Shown here: positions 8,611-16,536 of the stretch, piece by piece
Numbering within the stretch: position 1 is the first letter of the stretch
Layout of the letters: each line of letters starts with the position of its first letter
Assembly: GCA_016793325.1 (NCBI GenBank)
Contig: JAEUKI010000052.1
Coordinates: forward strand, 682,001 to 746,000
Origin: Myxococcales bacterium
Lineage (GTDB): Bacteria > Myxococcota_A > Polyangia > Polyangiales > Ga0077539
Length of the DNA: 64,000 bases
Reading direction: 5' to 3'
Made by a program: the position numbers and the translations under genes
The notes under the pieces: generated by a model
What the model was told of the DNA's origin: nothing
The model's database searches: none
What the model saw: only the letters and a program-made list of their open reading frames with translations

Positions 8611-9408
8611 ATGCTCAATCGCTGGCTTGCAACGCTCGAGCGCCGCTACGGGCGCTACACACTCCCCAACGTCACGTACCCGCTCGTCTTCTCGATGGCG
8701 GTGGTCTTCGTGCTCATCGTCACGAACCCAGGTCTTCTGCAGTGGCTCGTGCTCGATCGCGACGCGGTCCTGCGCGGGCAAGTGTGGCGGCTGTTCACGT
8801 TCTTGCTCATCCCGCCGAGCTTTCACCCGGTGTTCATCGTGTTCGGATTGCTGTTCCTCCACACGATGGGGACCGCGCTCGAGGCCTCGTGGGGGACCTT
8901 TCGCTACCAGTTCTATTTGGGGCTCGGGTGGCTGGGCGCGCTGATCGTCGCGTTGGTCTCGGGTGTTCCCACGACCAACGCGATGCTGCTCGCGTCGGTG
9001 ACGTTCGCGTTCGCCACGATGTTTCCCGATTTCACAGTGCGGCTGTTCTTCGTGTTGCCCGTGCCGGTCAAGTACATCGCGATCGTCACCGCGCTCGGGG
9101 TGCTCGCGATGATCGGCACATCCCAGGGCTACGAGCGGCTCTACCCCGTGGTCGCGCTCGCCAACTACCTGCTGTTCTTCTGGGTCGAGCTCGTCGACCT
9201 CGTGCGCGGATACACGCGCCGCGCCGGACGCGCGCAGAAGTTCGGCAAGTTTCGAAGCGACGTTCGCCAAGGAAGCATCCGTGCGAAGCGCGTGTGCGCC
9301 GCGTGCGGCGTGACCGACGAAGACCCCTCCGTTGATTTTCGTGTGTGCACTTGCGCCAAGTGCAAGTCGCCGACGGACTACTGCCTCGAGCACGCGCGCA
9401 ATCACTGA
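8611..9408 (+). CDS. Rhomboid-like membrane protein, probably non-proteolytic, with zinc-binding tail
   Basis: 265 residues with about six membrane segments in residues 20-195 and a soluble tail. The fold clues are rhomboid: WRLFTF, then an A/LEASWGTFRYQFY-type loop 2. The catalytic pair is missing: no G-x-S-G in the fourth helix region (it reads SGVPTTNAM) and no His in the last helix, so it belongs with inactive rhomboid/TMEM115-like proteins that bind membrane clients. The tail (residues 225-265) has CAACG, CTCAKC and C-x4-H, a likely zinc ribbon. ATG at 8611 has no strong ribosome site. Not obviously in an operon; the next gene is convergent. Confidence 0.82.
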   Translation: MLNRWLATLERRYGRYTLPNVTYPLVFSMAVVFVLIVTNPGLLQWLVLDRDAVLRGQVWRLFTFLLIPPSFHPVFIVFGLLFLHTMGTALEASWGTFRYQFYLGLGWLGALIVALVSGVPTTNAMLLASVTFAFATMFPDFTVRLFFVLPVPVKYIAIVTALGVLAMIGTSQGYERLYPVVALANYLLFFWVELVDLVRGYTRRAGRAQKFGKFRSDVRQGSIRAKRVCAACGVTDEDPSVDFRVCTCAKCKSPTDYCLEHARNH

Positions 9409-9415
9409 GCGCCGC

Positions 9416-10279
9416 TCAGCGCTGGCTCGCTTCGCTGCGAAACAACACGAGCACCGTGCGCGGCAAGAACGGCAACGCGCCGAGCGCGCCCGCCCACCCT
9501 CGCCCGTCTTGCTCGAACGGATAGAAGTGCTCCCCGCCCGCTTGCTCGATGCGCATCGCGTCCGCTGGGGGAATCGTTCGAATGAGCGACGCGGGAACGC
9601 GCCACCGCGGCGCGACGTCTTGATCCGTCCCCGACGGCAAGACGCGATCTTGATAGCGAAGCCCCGTCCAGAACACCGCGCCGCCCACCTGCCCTCGCAC
9701 AGCGGTGTCGATCATGCGCGAGAACACGCCGAACGTGAGGCCCGCAGAGATCGATCCAATGGTCTCACCCGCGGCGTTCTTGATGGGCGCCGCGGCGACG
9801 AGCAACACGCGCGACGGGACGTTTTGCACAGCGGGAAGCTCGCCGACGCACATCCCTTCGCGTCCCTCGAGCGCAGCGCGCACGCACGCGAACGGCGCGC
9901 GCAGGTCCATGCCCTTCATGCGATCGTCCGACTCGTTCGGAAGGTCTCGCGCGAGCGCGACGCCTTCGCGATTGGTCACCGCCACGAAGCTCGTCGGGTA
10001 GAGCGTCATCGGGCCGCCCGGCGTCGTGAATCCGACGAGCGTGCTGCGAAGCGCGACAGGGTCGTTGTTGGTCACGGGCGCCGTCACGGGGCCCACGAGC
10101 TCGCGCACCTTGGGCACGAATCCGTCGACCGCCCGCTGCGCTGCTTCGCGCGCGCGCTGCAGATCGCTGCGCAGCGCGGTCGCTGACGTCTGCGCGTGCG
10201 CCATCTTGTTGTCTTTGCACGCCGCTGCGCCCGACGAGAGCACACCGAGGGCGAGCACCCCGATCCGAATGGTCCTCAT
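9416..10279 (-). CDS. Putative Cache-like sensor lipoprotein
   Basis: 287 residues. A lipobox ending G-A-A-A-C (Cys about 21) follows a short hydrophobic stretch. After a helical segment (residues 25-60) comes an alpha/beta domain with features of extracellular Cache sensors: FVAVTNREGVALARD, then PIKNAAGETIGSISAGL, the paired strand-loop-strand elements around a small-molecule pocket. There is no kinase, chemotaxis or GGDEF output domain, so signal output would need a partner. The ATG at 10279 begins the signal peptide; upstream in-frame sequence is Arg/Pro-rich shadow. Cache assignment is by pattern and is tentative. Confidence 0.72.
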   Translation of the reverse strand: MRTIRIGVLALGVLSSGAAACKDNKMAHAQTSATALRSDLQRAREAAQRAVDGFVPKVRELVGPVTAPVTNNDPVALRSTLVGFTTPGGPMTLYPTSFVAVTNREGVALARDLPNESDDRMKGMDLRAPFACVRAALEGREGMCVGELPAVQNVPSRVLLVAAAPIKNAAGETIGSISAGLTFGVFSRMIDTAVRGQVGGAVFWTGLRYQDRVLPSGTDQDVAPRWRVPASLIRTIPPADAMRIEQAGGEHFYPFEQDGRGWAGALGALPFLPRTVLVLFRSEASQR

Positions 10280-10314
10280 GGCGCGAAAACTACCACGGGA
10301 CGCGCGAGCGATGC

Positions 10315-11499
10315 TCAGTGCGCGGGGCCGCCGGGCAGCGCGCAGAAGCCCTCGTAGTCGATGTACTCGTGGATCGTCGGGTGATCGCCACACATCGGGC
10401 ACTGCTTGTCTCGGCGGAGCTTGAGCGTGCGAAAGCTCATGCGGAGCGAGTCGTAGGTCAGGAGCTTTCCGATCAGGGGCTCGCCCTGACCGAGGATGAG
10501 CTTGATGGCCTCGGTCGCTTGGATCACGCCGACGATGCCCGGCAGCACGCCGAGGACGCCCGCTTCTTGGCACGATGGCGCGAGGTGGGCGGGCGGCGGC
10601 TCGGGGTACAAGCAGCGGTAGCAAGGCCCGCCGAGGTGCGGCGCGAACACCGTGCACTGCCCGTCGAAGCGAAAGATGCTCCCGTGAACGACGGGGATCT
10701 TCTTCATCACGGTCGCGTCGTTGACGAGGTAGCGCGTCGGAAAGTTGTCGCAGCCGTCGATGATCACGTCCCAGCGCGCGTCGAAGATGCGATCGATGTT
10801 CTCGCTCGTCAGGCGCTCTTGATATTTGATCACCTTCACGTCGGGGTTGAGCCCGGCGATGGCCTCTTCGGCGCTGTCGACCTTGGGCTTTCCGACGCGG
10901 CTGGTGCTGTGAATCACCTGGCGCTGGAGGTTCGACGCGTCGACGGTGTCCGCGTCGACGAGGCCGAGCGTCCCTACGCCCGCGGCCGCGAGATAGAGCG
11001 CCGCAGGAGAGCCGAGCCCGCCCGCGCCGAGGAGCAACACGCGCGCGTCGAGGAGCTTGCCCTGTCCCTTCTCGCCGACCTCGGGCAAGAGCAAGTGACG
11101 CGAGTATCGATCGCGTTGATCGGTCGTGAGCTGGCGATCGACGACGTAGGGATAGCCGCGGTCCTTCCAGCGAACGAAGCCGGGGTTCACGCTCTCGACG
11201 TCGGAGTAGCCGAGCTCGATGAGCGTGCGGGCGGCGAGCGCCGAGCGCGTTCCGCCGGCGCAGTACAGAACGACCTTCGCGCGCTTGTCGGGCACCGCGC
11301 CCTCGATCTTCGACTCGAGGTGCCCGCGCGGAACGCTGATCGCCCCCTCGATGTACCCCGCGCGAAACTCCTCGCCCTCGCGCACATCCACGAGGTGAAA
11401 CTGCTCCTTCGCTTCGAGCCTGCGCTTGAGGTCTTCGAGCGACGTCTCTTTGATCGATCGGCGGATCTCCGCCATCAAATCCTGAAATGTCTTCGCCAT
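10315..11499 (-). CDS. MoeB/ThiF-type E1 adenylyltransferase with N-terminal rhodanese domain
   Basis: 394 residues. Residues 20-110 are a rhodanese domain (VDVREGEEFRAGYIEGA) with active-site loop YCAGGTRS. Residues 130-375 are an E1-like enzyme: RYSRHLLLPEVG, nucleotide loop GAGGLGSPA, DNFPTRY, the catalytic-region Cys in PCYRCLYPE, and a C-terminal CPMCG. It should adenylate the C-terminal glycine of a MoaD/ThiS-like sulfur carrier, and the rhodanese can supply sulfur. In most fusions (MOCS3, MoeZ) the rhodanese is C-terminal, so the order here is reversed. GGAG precedes the ATG. No moaD or thiS is adjacent, so the pathway served is uncertain. Confidence 0.92.
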   Translation of the reverse strand: MAKTFQDLMAEIRRSIKETSLEDLKRRLEAKEQFHLVDVREGEEFRAGYIEGAISVPRGHLESKIEGAVPDKRAKVVLYCAGGTRSALAARTLIELGYSDVESVNPGFVRWKDRGYPYVVDRQLTTDQRDRYSRHLLLPEVGEKGQGKLLDARVLLLGAGGLGSPAALYLAAAGVGTLGLVDADTVDASNLQRQVIHSTSRVGKPKVDSAEEAIAGLNPDVKVIKYQERLTSENIDRIFDARWDVIIDGCDNFPTRYLVNDATVMKKIPVVHGSIFRFDGQCTVFAPHLGGPCYRCLYPEPPPAHLAPSCQEAGVLGVLPGIVGVIQATEAIKLILGQGEPLIGKLLTYDSLRMSFRTLKLRRDKQCPMCGDHPTIHEYIDYEGFCALPGGPAH

Positions 11500-11613
11500 G
11501 TACGGTCTCCAGAAGGCTGGAGGAGTGTTCGGTATAGTGAAGGTCGCGTCAACCCCGTAACGCGCGCTGAAATTGACGAACGCGCGCTGCGCGGGCTAAG
11601 GCCCAGGCCGCCC

Positions 11614-12666
11614 ATGGCCAAGCTCACCTACCGGGACGCAGGGGTCGATATCGATGCGGGCGACGCGCTCGTCGAGCGCATCAAGCCGATGGCGCGATCG
11701 ACGCGGCGCCCCGAGGTGCTCGCGGACGTCGGCGGCTTCGCGGGGCTCATGCGGCTCCCGCATGGCCTCGAAGAGCCCGTGCTCGTATCGGGAACGGACG
11801 GCGTCGGGACGAAGCTGAAGGTCGCGTTCGCTGCGAACAAGCACGACACGATCGGTCAGGACCTCGTCGCGATGTGCGCCAACGACGTCGCCACGTGCGG
11901 CGCCGAGCCGCTCTTTTTCTTGGACTACTTCGGGACGGGCAAGCTCACCGTCGACGTCGGCGCCGCGGTGGTCTCGGGCATCGCGCAAGGGTGCCGCCTC
12001 GCGGGCTGCGCGCTGCTCGGCGGCGAGACCGCAGAGCTTCCAGGGATGTACGCCGACGGCGAGTACGACCTCGCGGGCTTCTGCGTCGGCGTCGTCGATC
12101 GCAAGAACATCCTCGACGGAAAGAGCATCCGAAAGGGCGACGCCGTCATCGGCGTTCGCTCGTCGGGCCTCCACTCGAACGGCTACTCGCTCGCGCGCAA
12201 AGCGCTCCTCGAGAAGGGCGGGCTCGCGCTCGACGCGCACGTCGCAGAGCTCGGTCGCACGCTCGCCGAAGAGCTGCTCGAGCCGACGCGGATCTACGCG
12301 CGGGCCATCGCGGCCGCGATCCGCGCGGGCGGCGTCAAAGCGTGCTCGCACATCACGGGCGGAGGGCTGCAGGGCAACGTCCCGCGCGTGCTGCCCGAGG
12401 GCACCGGCGTCGCGCTCGACCTCTCGAAGTGGCAGCGCCACCCAGTGTTTTCGCTGATCGCGAAGCTCGGCGACGTCGACGAGCTCGAGCTCCGTCGCAC
12501 CTTCAACGTCGGCCTCGGCCTCGTGATCGTGTGCGAGCCCTCGCGCGTCGAGCGCGTGCTCTCTGCGCTCATCACCATCGGCGAGCACGCGGCCATCATC
12601 GGCGAGGTCACCGCGTCGGACGCGGACTTCGAAGACCGAGTGACCTTCCTCGGAGCCGCGACGTGA
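11614..12666 (+). CDS. purM: Phosphoribosylformylglycinamidine cyclo-ligase PurM
   Basis: 350 residues, normal length. PurM closes FGAM to AIR with ATP, step 5 of de novo purine synthesis. Visible signatures: SGTDGVGTKLK, GQDLVAMCANDV, GGETAELPGMY and SHITGGGLQGN, all typical of the AIR synthase ATP-binding fold. The ATG at 11614 opens the conserved N-terminus; the ribosome site is weak. Its TGA overlaps the GTG of purN by four bases (GTGA), indicating translational coupling. Confidence 0.97.
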   Translation: MAKLTYRDAGVDIDAGDALVERIKPMARSTRRPEVLADVGGFAGLMRLPHGLEEPVLVSGTDGVGTKLKVAFAANKHDTIGQDLVAMCANDVATCGAEPLFFLDYFGTGKLTVDVGAAVVSGIAQGCRLAGCALLGGETAELPGMYADGEYDLAGFCVGVVDRKNILDGKSIRKGDAVIGVRSSGLHSNGYSLARKALLEKGGLALDAHVAELGRTLAEELLEPTRIYARAIAAAIRAGGVKACSHITGGGLQGNVPRVLPEGTGVALDLSKWQRHPVFSLIAKLGDVDELELRRTFNVGLGLVIVCEPSRVERVLSALITIGEHAAIIGEVTASDADFEDRVTFLGAAT

Positions 12667-13283
12667 CGCTCTCGCTCGGAGTGCTCGTCTCGGGATCGGG
12701 GTCGAACCTCCAGTCCGTGCTCGACGCGTGCTCCGACGGAAGGCTCGACGCTGCGGTGCGCGTCGTCGTGTCGAACAAGCCGGGCGTCTTCGCGCTCGAA
12801 CGCGCTGCAAAATCCGCGGTCGAAGCGATCACTCTCTCGCACAAAGCGTTCGCGTCTCGCGAGGCGTACGACGGCGCGCTCGTCGAAGCGCTCCGCGCGC
12901 GCGGCGTCGACACGGTCGTGCTCGCGGGGTTCATGCGCATCGTGACGCCCGTCTTGCTCGATGCGTTTCGTGGGCGTGTTATCAACATTCACCCCGCGCT
13001 GCTCCCTGCGTTTCCCGGCGTGGATGGGCAGAGGCAAGCGCTCGAGTACGGCGCGAAGGTCGCCGGGTGCACCGTGCACTTCGTCGACGCGGGCACGGAC
13101 ACAGGGCCCATCATCACGCAGCGCGCGGTGCCCGTGCTCGAAGACGACACCGTCGAGACGCTCCGCGCGCGCATCCTCGTCGAAGAGCACAAGGCCCTGC
13201 CCGCCGCGCTCCAATGGCTCGCCGAAGGACGACTCGTCGTCGAAGGCCGCCGCGTGCGCGTGCTCGACGCTCCGTCGCGATGA
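12663..13283 (+). CDS. purN: Phosphoribosylglycinamide formyltransferase PurN
   Basis: 206 residues. PurN transfers a formyl group from 10-formyl-THF to GAR, step 3 of purine synthesis. Motifs: GSGSNLQS (phosphate loop) near residue 11; VINIHPALLP with the catalytic Asn-His; and DAGTDTGPII with the catalytic Asp. It starts at a GTG inside the purM stop and its own TGA overlaps the next ATG (ATGA at 13280), so three genes are translated in a chain. Confidence 0.96.
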   Translation: MTLSLGVLVSGSGSNLQSVLDACSDGRLDAAVRVVVSNKPGVFALERAAKSAVEAITLSHKAFASREAYDGALVEALRARGVDTVVLAGFMRIVTPVLLDAFRGRVINIHPALLPAFPGVDGQRQALEYGAKVAGCTVHFVDAGTDTGPIITQRAVPVLEDDTVETLRARILVEEHKALPAALQWLAEGRLVVEGRRVRVLDAPSR

Positions 13284-14815
13284 AGGGCGCGCGGAGCCAC
13301 TACGACGTCCTCGTGCTCGGCGGGGCGATCCCCGCGCTCGCCGCGGGCGCCCTCCTCGCGCGGCGTGGATTTCGTGTGGCGTGGGTGCGGCACGACGCGC
13401 TGCCCAACACGTACGCGTGGGACGACCTCGCGCTGCGGCGCGCGCCCGAGAGCGCGGCGTTCGTTGATACGCCCGCGTGGCAGCAAATCGCCTCGGATTT
13501 GTCGCTCCCCGCCCTCGCCCCTCGCCGCGCGTCCGCGGACAACGTGCTCGCGCAGATCGTGCTCCCCAAGCACCGAGTCGACCTGCGCGGCGACCGCGAG
13601 GCGCTGCTCGACGAGCTCGAGCGCGAGTTTCCCGAGCTTCGTCGCCCGACCGAGGACCTCTTCGATCGCGTCGCGACCGTGAAGCAAGAGCTCGATCGCG
13701 CGCTCGCAGAGGACGCGCCGTGGCCGCCCGACGGGTTCTTCGCGCGACGCGCGGTGAAGAAGGCGCTCGCGAAAGCGCCGTCGTGGTCGTCGCTGCTCGA
13801 GACGGATTTTCTCGCGGATTTTCCCGAGGGACACGACTTTCGAACCGCGTTTCACGCGCTCGCGCGCTTCTGGCCCGACACCGATCCTGACGCCCTCTTC
13901 GGCGCGCAGCTCGCCCGCGCCTGGTCACTCGCGCTCGCGGGAATGCCCGTCCTCGACGCCGGCCGCGACGGACTCGCGAGCCTCCTCGGCGAGCGCATCG
14001 CGCAGTTCGGCGGCGACATCCGTGACCGCGAGCGCGTGCGCGAGCTCGTCGTCGAGCGCGGTCGCGTCGCGGGCGTTCGCTTCGACGTCACCGACGAAGG
14101 GCTCGGCTGCGCGCACTGCATCACGTCGATGCCCGCAGCCTCCGCGCTCGCCCTCGCGCGCATCGAAGCGCCGCCAGCGTTTCTCGATCAGCTCGCGCTC
14201 GCCGAGCCCGTGTACGCGCGGTACGCGCTCAACGTCGTCGTGGGCCCTGGGGGTGTTCCTCCGGGGCTCGCGTCGCGCGCGTACGTGGTGCTCGACACGC
14301 GGCGGCCGATGTCCGAAGAGAACCTCTTGTTCATCGAGCAATCGCAGCCCGATCCCCTCGGCCGCACAGTGCTCACAGCGCACGCCCTGTTGCCGCGCGC
14401 CGTCGTCGACGAGGGCGCTCCGTACCTCGCTCGCGTGCGGCGCCGCGTGCTCGAAGCGCTCTCGCATGCGATCCCGTTTCTCTCGAAGAACTTGCTCGCG
14501 GTGGACTCACCGCACGACGGGCTCGACCTCGAAGACCGCGCGCGAGACCTCGTGACCCGCGTGAGCGCGCGGTGGGACGGGCAGGCCGAGCTCATGCCCA
14601 CCGTGCTTCGGCGTTGGCCCGACGCGTTCGCCGCGGTGTGCGGGCTCCCGCTCCGAGGCCCGATCGAGAACCTCTGGTTCGTCAATCACGCGGTCGTACC
14701 CGGCTTCGGCGAAGAGGGCGCGTTGCTCGCGGCCCTCTCGGCGGTGCGCGAAGTCACGCGGAGCGACCCCTCGAAGCTGCGGCTGCGCCGCGAGGTGTGG
14801 CGCAAATCGCCCTGA
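13280..14815 (+). CDS. FAD-dependent oxidoreductase (phytoene desaturase-like fold)
   Basis: 511 residues. The N-terminus (VLVLGGAIPALAAGALLARRG) is a dinucleotide-binding loop, but the classical GxGxxG is relaxed to GGAIPA. The C-terminus has PLRGPIENLWFVNHAVVPGFGEEGAL, which looks like the FAD-binding closing motif of amine-oxidase/phytoene-desaturase relatives. The middle is divergent. It is coupled to purN by an ATGA overlap, which is unusual, since no purine step uses such an enzyme; no carotenoid genes are nearby. Substrate unknown. FAD use is inferred from fold motifs only. Confidence 0.8.
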   Translation: MKGARSHYDVLVLGGAIPALAAGALLARRGFRVAWVRHDALPNTYAWDDLALRRAPESAAFVDTPAWQQIASDLSLPALAPRRASADNVLAQIVLPKHRVDLRGDREALLDELEREFPELRRPTEDLFDRVATVKQELDRALAEDAPWPPDGFFARRAVKKALAKAPSWSSLLETDFLADFPEGHDFRTAFHALARFWPDTDPDALFGAQLARAWSLALAGMPVLDAGRDGLASLLGERIAQFGGDIRDRERVRELVVERGRVAGVRFDVTDEGLGCAHCITSMPAASALALARIEAPPAFLDQLALAEPVYARYALNVVVGPGGVPPGLASRAYVVLDTRRPMSEENLLFIEQSQPDPLGRTVLTAHALLPRAVVDEGAPYLARVRRRVLEALSHAIPFLSKNLLAVDSPHDGLDLEDRARDLVTRVSARWDGQAELMPTVLRRWPDAFAAVCGLPLRGPIENLWFVNHAVVPGFGEEGALLAALSAVREVTRSDPSKLRLRREVWRKSP

Positions 14816-14830
14816 GAATTTGCTGCGCGC

Positions 14831-15505
14831 TCAGCGAAGGCCGAGACGCGAGCGAAGCGCCGTCAGTCGCATGTCCTGCGGCGCGAGCAGCTGCAGGCGA
14901 TCGATCGAACGCCGGAGGTATTCGACGGCGCCGCGCTCGACCGCGCGATTGGCCGTCGCGAACAGACGGTCGAGCCCCGTCGAGGCGTCGACCCGCGCCA
15001 TCTCGAACTCGGCGATGCGGATCGCGCCGTCGAGGTCATCGGGGTACGTGCGCACCCAGCGCTCGATCTCGCGCGGAACCTGCTGCGCGTGACCGTACTT
15101 GATCAGGACCATCATCTCGTCGCAGAAGCGCTCGCCGCGCGTGTCCGGCCCTCGCGCGACCTCGGGCGCAGTCGACTGAATCGGCTGCGTCATCGAGAGG
15201 TCGTCGTCGACGATGATCGACTGCTCGGGCTCTTTGCGGGCGCTCTTCTGGATGAACTCGCGCGTGACGTCCGGTCTTGATTTCGTGGGCTCGTCCCACA
15301 CCGACTGATCGTCGGCGACGCTCGCCGGGATGATCACCGGACCGCTCCGCGTGGGCTCGGGAACGTCCGCCGGCGCGGGCGACGCCGTCGCAGACCCCGT
15401 GGGCCGCGCAGCACCGGGCCGCGCTGGAGGGTTTCGCATGTAGTGCAAAAACGCCTCGAATACTTCGAGCGGGTCGTTGGGGTACGGGCTCGTCACGATC
15501 GCCAT
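14831..15505 (-). CDS. Hypothetical protein, Myxococcota-type
   Basis: 224 residues. N-terminal 30 residues (YPNDPLEVFEAFLHYM) form a short helix, residues 35-110 are a Pro/Ala/Ser/Asp-rich disordered linker, and residues 125-224 are helical with TPR-like spacing (IERWVRTYPDDLDGAIRIAEFEMAR can be read as a helix pair). No catalytic motif or signal peptide. I prefer the ATG at 15505; one 36 bases upstream is possible. It lies 49 bases after the EF-hand-like gene and may end the MacAB-like operon. I do not recognise the family. Confidence 0.65.
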   Translation of the reverse strand: MAIVTSPYPNDPLEVFEAFLHYMRNPPARPGAARPTGSATASPAPADVPEPTRSGPVIIPASVADDQSVWDEPTKSRPDVTREFIQKSARKEPEQSIIVDDDLSMTQPIQSTAPEVARGPDTRGERFCDEMMVLIKYGHAQQVPREIERWVRTYPDDLDGAIRIAEFEMARVDASTGLDRLFATANRAVERGAVEYLRRSIDRLQLLAPQDMRLTALRSRLGLR

Positions 15506-15554
15506 AGAGAGTGGCACTGCGCGCCCTCGCGCGGCAAGCACGACCTGCGGACTT

Positions 15555-16496
15555 CTATCTCGACACCGGCTCTGCGGGAGGCGCCGTGCTGATCCGGCAA
15601 CGCGACTCGCACCAGCCCGGGGGCGCGCCCGGCGGGTCCCATCGATCGATGTCCCGATCGTCGTCGTCGTCGTACCCCACGTACGATCGGCCGGCGCGCG
15701 GGTAGTGCCACTCTTCGAAATTGCCGTCGCCGTCGCGGTCGAATCCGATCTTGACCTTGTTTTGACCGCTCTCGTCGAAGTACTCGATCACGTCGCGACG
15801 ACCGTCGCGATCGCGGTCTTGCTGGATGCGCTCGAGCCTCCCGGACGGTCGGTACTCGATGTGCGTCTCGAACTGACCGTCGTGGTCGTCGTCTTTTTCT
15901 TCCTGCATCGGCTGCAGCGGATTGCGCCACGCGGGGTTGTAGAAGCGCTGCACTTCGTAGAGGCCGTCGCCGTTGTCGTCGATGCCCTCTTCGGTCATGC
16001 GGCCCTGCGGGTCGAACTCGCGGTAGCGCTCGGGCGCGCCGTTTTCGTCGCGGTCGATCCACTCGGAGACGATGGACCCGCTTCCGCCGCGCTGGATCCA
16101 GCGCTCGGGCGCGTCGTCCCAGTCGCGATCGTAGTGCGTCAGGATGGCGTAGCCCTCGCGCGTGATCGAGTCGTACCGATCGTAGCGACCGTCGAAATCC
16201 TCGTCGTAGTCGATGCGAAACGGGCGAACCCCTGCGACGAGGAGCTCGTTTTTGTCCGGTCGACCGTCGTGGTTGCGATCGTGCGCGATGGACACCGCGA
16301 CGCCTCGCTCGTCGAGCGTCGTCCAGCGGTCGACCCTCCCGTCGCGGTCGCTGTCTTCCGCGCGCACCGTCGGCGCGCGGGGCTTGGGAACGGACGCTAC
16401 GCCCCTCGCATGCCCGACGCGAAACGCGCCGAACCCGACGGCTCCGAGCGCGACGAGGGCAGCGAGCACGACGACGATGCGAGTGCGATTGGACAC
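15555..16496 (-). CDS. Membrane-anchored protein with repeated Asp-rich calcium-binding-like loops
   Basis: 313 residues. A GTG start is followed at once by one membrane segment (residues 7-28), so the rest is probably periplasmic. The body has at least nine D-x-D/N-x-D-G-x-x-D/E loops (DSDRDGRVDRW, DRNHDGRPDKNE, DEDFDGRYDRYD, DDNGDGLYEVQ, DDDHDGQFETH, DRDRDGRRDVIEY and others), each followed by a short beta stretch. This is the dockerin/thrombospondin-3/EF-hand-like calcium-loop style. It begins 40 bases after the MacB-like permease gene ends, so it may be an operon member. Role unknown; binding of Ca2+ is an inference from motif shape. Confidence 0.78.
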   Translation of the reverse strand: MSNRTRIVVVLAALVALGAVGFGAFRVGHARGVASVPKPRAPTVRAEDSDRDGRVDRWTTLDERGVAVSIAHDRNHDGRPDKNELLVAGVRPFRIDYDEDFDGRYDRYDSITREGYAILTHYDRDWDDAPERWIQRGGSGSIVSEWIDRDENGAPERYREFDPQGRMTEEGIDDNGDGLYEVQRFYNPAWRNPLQPMQEEKDDDHDGQFETHIEYRPSGRLERIQQDRDRDGRRDVIEYFDESGQNKVKIGFDRDGDGNFEEWHYPRAGRSYVGYDDDDDRDIDRWDPPGAPPGWCESRCRISTAPPAEPVSR

Positions 16497-16536
16497 GACG
16501 GCTCGATCGTACACCGAGCGCCGTCGCGCGCCCGCG

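Noticed and set aside
13280..14815. Carotenoid biosynthesis gene cluster
   Set aside because: Only a single phytoene-desaturase-like gene is present, with no phytoene synthase or cyclase nearby.
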